A DNA stretch of 9,625 bases, taken from Acidobacteriota bacterium. Its GTDB lineage: Bacteria > Acidobacteriota > Vicinamibacteria > Vicinamibacterales > UBA8438. The stretch spans positions 1-9,625 of the forward strand of contig DTWD01000157.1 of the NCBI GenBank assembly GCA_012963185.1, read 5' to 3'. Shown piece by piece: positions 7,492 through 9,625 of the stretch. How positions within the stretch are numbered: the stretch's first letter is position 1; the number at the start of each line of letters is the position of its first letter. The notes beneath the pieces are model-generated. The model was not told the DNA's origin, did no database searches, and saw nothing but the letters and a program-made list of their open reading frames with translations. Position numbers and translations under genes: made by a program.

Positions 7492-7995
7492 ATGGCGGTT
7501 GAGATCCCAAAGCGGTCGGTCTTTAAGGCAAGCGAAGTGTGTTCAATCGCCGAGGTTCAGCCTTATGTACTCAGGTCTTGGGAAGCTGAGTTTCCAGTGC
7601 TTGGAAAGTCGAAAGGTGATGCGCGCGTATATCGGCGTGCCGATGTGGAGACGGTGCTCGAGATAAAGCGGCTGTTATACGAGGAAGGGCTCACGCTCGG
7701 TGCAGCACGTCGAAAATTGGATGCCGGGCTAGAAGTCGACGATAGTGATGGGTCTGTCGATGAATCTCTTGGGGACGATGCGCGGGAACGGATAAATCTA
7801 GCCAAGAAGGGGCTCCGATCGATACTTGAGTTGTTGTCTACAAACGAAGCCAAGAAACAGGGATTATTCGATGCTGAACCAGTGTCAGTTAGCGGACTGG
7901 CGAATGAACTATCTAACAAACGACAAGTTAATAAAAAGGTGGGACGTAAGCCTAGAGTCCTTAGAGCAGCGAAGAAGGAAACAGACCGAGCATAG
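7492..7995 (+). CDS. MerR family transcriptional regulator
   Basis: A 167-aa protein with an N-terminal MerR-type winged helix-turn-helix (about residues 4-70). VFKASEVCSIAEVQPYVLRS forms the helix-turn-helix, FPVL and DARVYRRADVE the wing, and VLEIKRLLYEEGLTLGAARRKL the following helices. The C-terminal part is acidic, then helical (INLAKKGLRSILELL), then lysine-rich; no effector-binding domain or metal-binding cysteine pair is seen, so the signal is unknown. The start is ATG 7492: GGTGATCC at 7476-7483 matches the anti-Shine-Dalgarno complement over eight bases with eight bases of spacing. A GTG at 7477 (172 aa) lies inside that site and is less likely. A MerR-like gene beside tRNA-Pro, often after an IHF gene, is a recurrent bacterial arrangement; here tRNA-Pro-like sequence begins eight bases after the stop. 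Confidence 0.9.
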   Translation: MAVEIPKRSVFKASEVCSIAEVQPYVLRSWEAEFPVLGKSKGDARVYRRADVETVLEIKRLLYEEGLTLGAARRKLDAGLEVDDSDGSVDESLGDDARERINLAKKGLRSILELLSTNEAKKQGLFDAEPVSVSGLANELSNKRQVNKKVGRKPRVLRAAKKETDRA

Positions 7996-8002
7996 ATATT
8001 GC

Positions 8003-8075
8003 CGGGGTGTGGCACGGTTTGGTAGCGCTCCTGACTTGTCGTCAGGGGTTTGCTGGCTCAAATCCGACGCCTATC
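8003..8075 (+). pseudogene. Decayed tRNA-Pro-like gene
   Basis: The 5' part reads as a tRNA-Pro: acceptor strand CGGGGTG (8003-8009), D-arm 8012-8028 containing GGTTTGGTA, and a perfect anticodon stem CCTGA / TCAGG (8030-8034, 8042-8046). The loop is CTTGTCG where tRNA-Pro(UGG) has CTTGGGG, turning the anticodon into UGU. The T-arm (8052-8068) keeps a recognisable CTCAAAT loop but its stem has a mismatch, position 54 is C, and there is an A-C mismatch in the D-stem. The 3' acceptor strand, expected CACCCCG, is GCCTATC and does not pair. I read it as a dead tRNA-Pro at its ancestral position after merR. A functional tRNA-Thr(UGU) is excluded by the acceptor stem. Confidence 0.7.
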
Positions 8076-8155
8076 GTTTTCTTGCCCAACCCCAACACTT
8101 CCAAAGCAAAACACGACCGGTCCTACAGACAAATTCTCGAAGACTAATTCAGTCA

Positions 8156-8953
8156 TCACCAGACTCCAGTCCAGCGCGGGTGCGCTTCGTTCCATTCGCG
8201 CGCAAGGCGTCGGCCTTCGGCGCGTTGGTCAAAGGTAAGTCTCTCGTAGACTCTGTCGCGGTTTTTAGCTGCGCGCTCGAGTGCTTCGCCGCTGCTTCTT
8301 GACGCAGCAAGATTGAACCACATGTATGCCTGCACATCATCCTGCGGCACACCTTTCCCTTTGTCACACATGACGCCAAGGCTGTACTGCGCTCCGGCTG
8401 AACCTTGGTTTGCCGCCAACCGATACCAGCCAAAGGCTTGCGCGTGATCCTGTGGCACACCTTGGCCAATGTCATACGCGTAGCCGAGGCTGAACTGTGC
8501 TTGGGCAAGCCCCTGATCGGCGGCCAACTGATACCAGCGAACGGCTTCCGCTTCGTCCTTCAACACACCAAGTCCGGTGAAGTACATGTAGCCGAGGGAT
8601 GTTTGCGCGTCGGGGTAGTCTTTTTCCGCTGCTAATTGAAACAGCCTTGCGGCTTCTGCAAAATCCCGTCGCACACCGTACCCGGTCATGTGCAGGATGG
8701 CGAGATTGTTCTGCGCCTCGCCAAGCCCTTGGTCTGCCGCCAACCGAAACCATCTGGCGGCCTCTACGTCATCCGGTGCTACACCTTGTCCTTGGCGATA
8801 TATGACACCGAGGCTGTACTGTGCGTCGGCATCACCCAGTTCCGCCTTCGCCCGAATTTCTTCGATAGACTCCTGCTGCGCAATGCCCACGACAGAAGTC
8901 GCCGCGACCAGAACTGCGACGGCCAATAATAGGTACGTAGAACGTCGAGTCAT
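8156..8953 (-). CDS. Secreted Sel1-repeat (SLR) protein
   Basis: A 265-aa protein with an N-terminal signal peptide (MTRR, hydrophobic core about 7-23, probable cleavage after GIA at 25), so periplasmic or exported. Five consecutive 36-residue Sel1-like repeats span 41-220 (genomic 8294-8833), each with the pattern AQ..LG..Y..G.GV..D..EA..W..LAA.QG. They begin at residues 41, 77, 113, 149 and 185. A basic/acidic helical tail (221-265) follows. Sel1 repeats form alpha-solenoid protein-binding surfaces; no enzymatic domain is visible and the partner is unknown. It stands alone on the minus strand between two tRNA-Pro fragments, and its base composition looks more GC-rich than the AT-rich flanks. 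This fits a cargo gene, although these proteins are also widespread in core genomes. A clear Shine-Dalgarno is not seen upstream of ATG 8953. Confidence 0.88.
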   Translation of the reverse strand: MTRRSTYLLLAVAVLVAATSVVGIAQQESIEEIRAKAELGDADAQYSLGVIYRQGQGVAPDDVEAARWFRLAADQGLGEAQNNLAILHMTGYGVRRDFAEAARLFQLAAEKDYPDAQTSLGYMYFTGLGVLKDEAEAVRWYQLAADQGLAQAQFSLGYAYDIGQGVPQDHAQAFGWYRLAANQGSAGAQYSLGVMCDKGKGVPQDDVQAYMWFNLAASRSSGEALERAAKNRDRVYERLTFDQRAEGRRLAREWNEAHPRWTGVW

Positions 8954-9250
8954 CAGAGTCCAAGCCTACCGCAGCATACCGTGAACGCTCGTAGAGTAGC
9001 GTCGTATTCCAGTTTGTAATCGCCATGCCTTCATTGGTCTGAACCAGGCGCAGACCGTGGCCCTAAAGCGGCGCAGAACATGATGCAAAAATGATGCAAA
9101 TTTGCCAAGAAGAAATCGTCACGATTAAGAAAGGTTCGGAAAGCTCTGGAAATATCCGCGGGTGTTTTTTAATCTCTTCTAGCGAAATACTTCGATTAAT
9201 GGGGCTTCAACAGGAGACACCATCAAAAACACGTTAATATTTGCACGGTT
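8954..9250. other. Intergenic junction region without a convincing gene
   Basis: About 300 bases between the Sel1 gene start and the tRNA-Pro half. It holds a 6-bp hairpin (GGTCTG 9036-9041 / CAGACC 9051-9056, nine-base loop), the ATGATGCAAA direct repeats (9080-9100) and an overlapping palindrome GCAAATTTGC (9096-9105). An open frame from 9067 to TAA 9237 runs through the repeats; from ATG 9091 it would be 48 residues. It resembles nothing I know and has no ribosome-binding site. It could be the 3' remnant of an integrase, but I do not call it a gene. Confidence 0.5.
9080..9100 (+). repeat. Tandem 10-bp direct repeat ATGATGCAAA, 11-bp period
   Basis: Two exact copies of ATGATGCAAA at 9080-9089 and 9091-9100, separated by one A. 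The 11-bp period places both on nearly the same face of the helix, as in arm-type sites of lambda-like tyrosine recombinases. They lie about 150 bases upstream of the tRNA-Pro half. The role as an integrase arm site is inferred; no integrase gene is in the window. Confidence 0.65.
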
Positions 9251-9289
9251 CGGGATGTGGCGCAGTTTGGTAGCGCACCTGACTGGGGG
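9251..9289 (+). pseudogene. tRNA-Pro(GGG), 5' half only
   Basis: An intact tRNA-Pro 5' half: acceptor strand CGGGATG (9251-9257), TG, a paired D-arm GCGC...GCGC (9260-9276) with AGTTTGGTA, then CCTGA (9278-9282) and loop CTGGGGG (9283-9289) with anticodon GGG at 9285-9287. The next bases should begin TCAGG but read TAATT, so homology ends at the 3' edge of the anticodon loop. No matching 3' half (acceptor strand CATCCCG) is found anywhere in the window. It agrees with the decayed copy at 8003 in 30 of the first 34 bases. It is either a gene split by an insertion whose 3' half lies beyond the right edge, or a truncated leftover. Confidence 0.75.
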
Positions 9290-9295
9290 TAATTC

Positions 9296-9321
9296 GATCG
9301 CGGGTCTCCGGATCTTTTTTT
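9296..9321 (+). terminator. Intrinsic terminator-like hairpin after the tRNA half
   Basis: Stem GATC-(G bulge)-CGG (9296-9303), loop GTCT, return CCG-GATC (9308-9314), followed by seven T (9315-9321). Seven base pairs with one bulge plus a T-run make a plausible rho-independent terminator. If the tRNA promoter still works, the product would be a roughly 70-base RNA carrying only half a tRNA. Confidence 0.55.
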
Positions 9322-9369
9322 GTGCGTTTCCCCTAATGTTTTCGCATTTATGCAATTTACGAATTTCAT

Positions 9370-9390
9370 TAGCGCCAATCTAGCGCCAAT
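9370..9390 (+). repeat. Tandem 10-bp direct repeat TAGCGCCAAT, 11-bp period
   Basis: Two exact copies of TAGCGCCAAT at 9370-9379 and 9381-9390, separated by one C. The architecture (10-bp unit, 11-bp step) equals that of the repeat at 9080-9100 although the sequence differs, and it lies about 80 bases downstream of the tRNA-Pro half. It is a candidate arm-type integrase site, possibly for a different recombinase. The remaining spacer 9391-9486 is AT-rich and shows no gene. Confidence 0.65.
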
Positions 9391-9486
9391 TAGGACGAGA
9401 TTCCGCTTTGCACTTTAGCTTCGTACGGCTACCCCTATTTACAAAATCTCTTTGAAGGATCTCAAATGAATCGCTAGGCTACGTGA

Positions 9487-9625
9487 GTGTTGGCGACGTC
9501 TGATTTCGCGGAATTTCTCGAGTCGTTCGATTTAGATGCCAAAAAACGTGGGACTCAATGGGAGCATGTCTGTCAATGGTTTCTTGAAACAGACCCCGTC
9601 TACCGTGCCCCACAATCGGTGTCCG
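9487..9625 (+). CDS. N-terminus of a probable restriction helicase (COG4889 / type ISP-like), truncated by window edge
   Basis: An open frame starts at GTG 9487 (or TTG 9490) right after an in-frame TGA and runs off the right edge, giving 46 residues. The segment FAEFLESFDLD, KKRGTQWEHVCQWFLETDPV and YR strongly recalls the N-terminal Mrr-like nuclease domain of large DEAD/DEAH helicases found in single-chain restriction systems (LlaGI/LlaBIII-like type ISP and COG4889 proteins). There a (K/R)G..(F/W)E..(C/V)..(F/Y)L..DP.Y helix opens the domain. Those proteins run to 1,000-1,600 residues, so nearly all of it is missing here, including the helicase and any methyltransferase parts. No strong Shine-Dalgarno or promoter is seen just upstream. 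The family is called from one short motif, so it is provisional. Its place beside a broken tRNA suits a defence island. Confidence 0.55.
   Translation, partial: MLATSDFAEFLESFDLDAKKRGTQWEHVCQWFLETDPVYRAPQSVS

Noticed and set aside
8003..8075. Functional tRNA-Thr(UGU)
   Set aside because: The 3' acceptor strand does not pair, position 37 is C, the T-stem and D-stem have mismatches, and the body is proline-type.
7826..8302. Plus-strand open frame of 158 codons overlapping merR, the tRNA remnant and the Sel1 3' end
   Set aside because: It runs out of frame through the real merR and antisense to Sel1, shows no domain pattern and crosses the tRNA-like sequence.
8405..8984. Several plus-strand frames of 68-98 codons opposite the Sel1 gene
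   Set aside because: They are antisense images of the 108-base Sel1 repeats; the minus-strand frame has the signal peptide and repeat consensus.
8954..9060. Promoter for the Sel1 gene (TATGCT-like -10 on the minus strand)
   Set aside because: No acceptable -35 at the right spacing and no extended -10, so support is too weak to list.
9067..9237. Open frame through the ATGATGCAAA repeats, up to 48 residues from ATG 9091
   Set aside because: No ribosome-binding site or recognisable motif; kept only as a possible integrase remnant in the junction description.
9080..9390. CRISPR array
   Set aside because: Only two pairs of 10-bp repeats of different sequence with one-base spacers; not a repeat-spacer pattern.
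9290..9490. Group I intron interrupting tRNA-Pro at the anticodon loop
   Set aside because: No 3' exon (TCAGG...CATCCCG) is found before the window ends and no group I core is apparent; a hairpin with T-run follows at once instead. An insertion extending beyond the window remains possible.

Overview
The window looks like a bacterial chromosome segment of moderate GC. A conserved housekeeping block (about 1-8000) runs into an accessory junction (about 8000-9625). Gene content and order (gmk, coaBC, family-4 uracil-DNA glycosylase, priA, an M50 protease paired with an HU/IHF-like gene, der, a MerR-like gene, then tRNA-Pro-like sequence) and the sequence style of the UDG and M50 proteins suggest Acidobacteriota, possibly Vicinamibacteria. 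That placement is an inference from memory of gene order and would need a phylogeny to confirm.

Layout. Positions 1-4612 hold a tight plus-strand operon: the 3' end of gmk (GMP kinase), coaBC (two steps of coenzyme A synthesis), a 4Fe-4S family-4 uracil-DNA glycosylase and priA (replication restart helicase). Gaps are 15, 0 and 12 bases, so the run is probably co-transcribed. It meets a minus-strand pair head-on at 4613-4621, where a perfect 9-bp hairpin covers the priA stop codon. The minus-strand pair is an HU/IHF-type DNA-binding protein followed by an intramembrane site-2 protease, driven by a very good sigma-70 promoter at 5946-5975. Divergent from it is der (tandem-GTPase ribosome assembly factor). 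It is followed by a MerR-type regulator with an extended -10 promoter, a 12-bp palindrome on the expected transcription start and a strong Shine-Dalgarno that fixes its start codon.

From 8003 the character changes. Eight bases after merR lies a decayed tRNA-Pro-like sequence (8003-8075). About 1.25 kb later there is a second tRNA-Pro copy (9251-9289) with an intact 5' half and GGG anticodon. It stops just after the anticodon loop and runs into a terminator-like hairpin with seven T. Between the two is a minus-strand secreted Sel1-repeat protein. On either side of the second copy sit tandem 10-bp direct repeats with an 11-bp period (9080-9100 and 9370-9390), resembling arm-type integrase sites. 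The last 139 bases begin a gene whose N-terminus resembles the nuclease domain of large restriction helicases (COG4889 / type ISP-like). The simplest reading is a tRNA-Pro integration hotspot with remnants of at least one mobile element and the start of a probable defence island continuing beyond the window. The island, the att sites and the defence function are inferences; the tRNA fragments, repeats and reading frames are visible directly.
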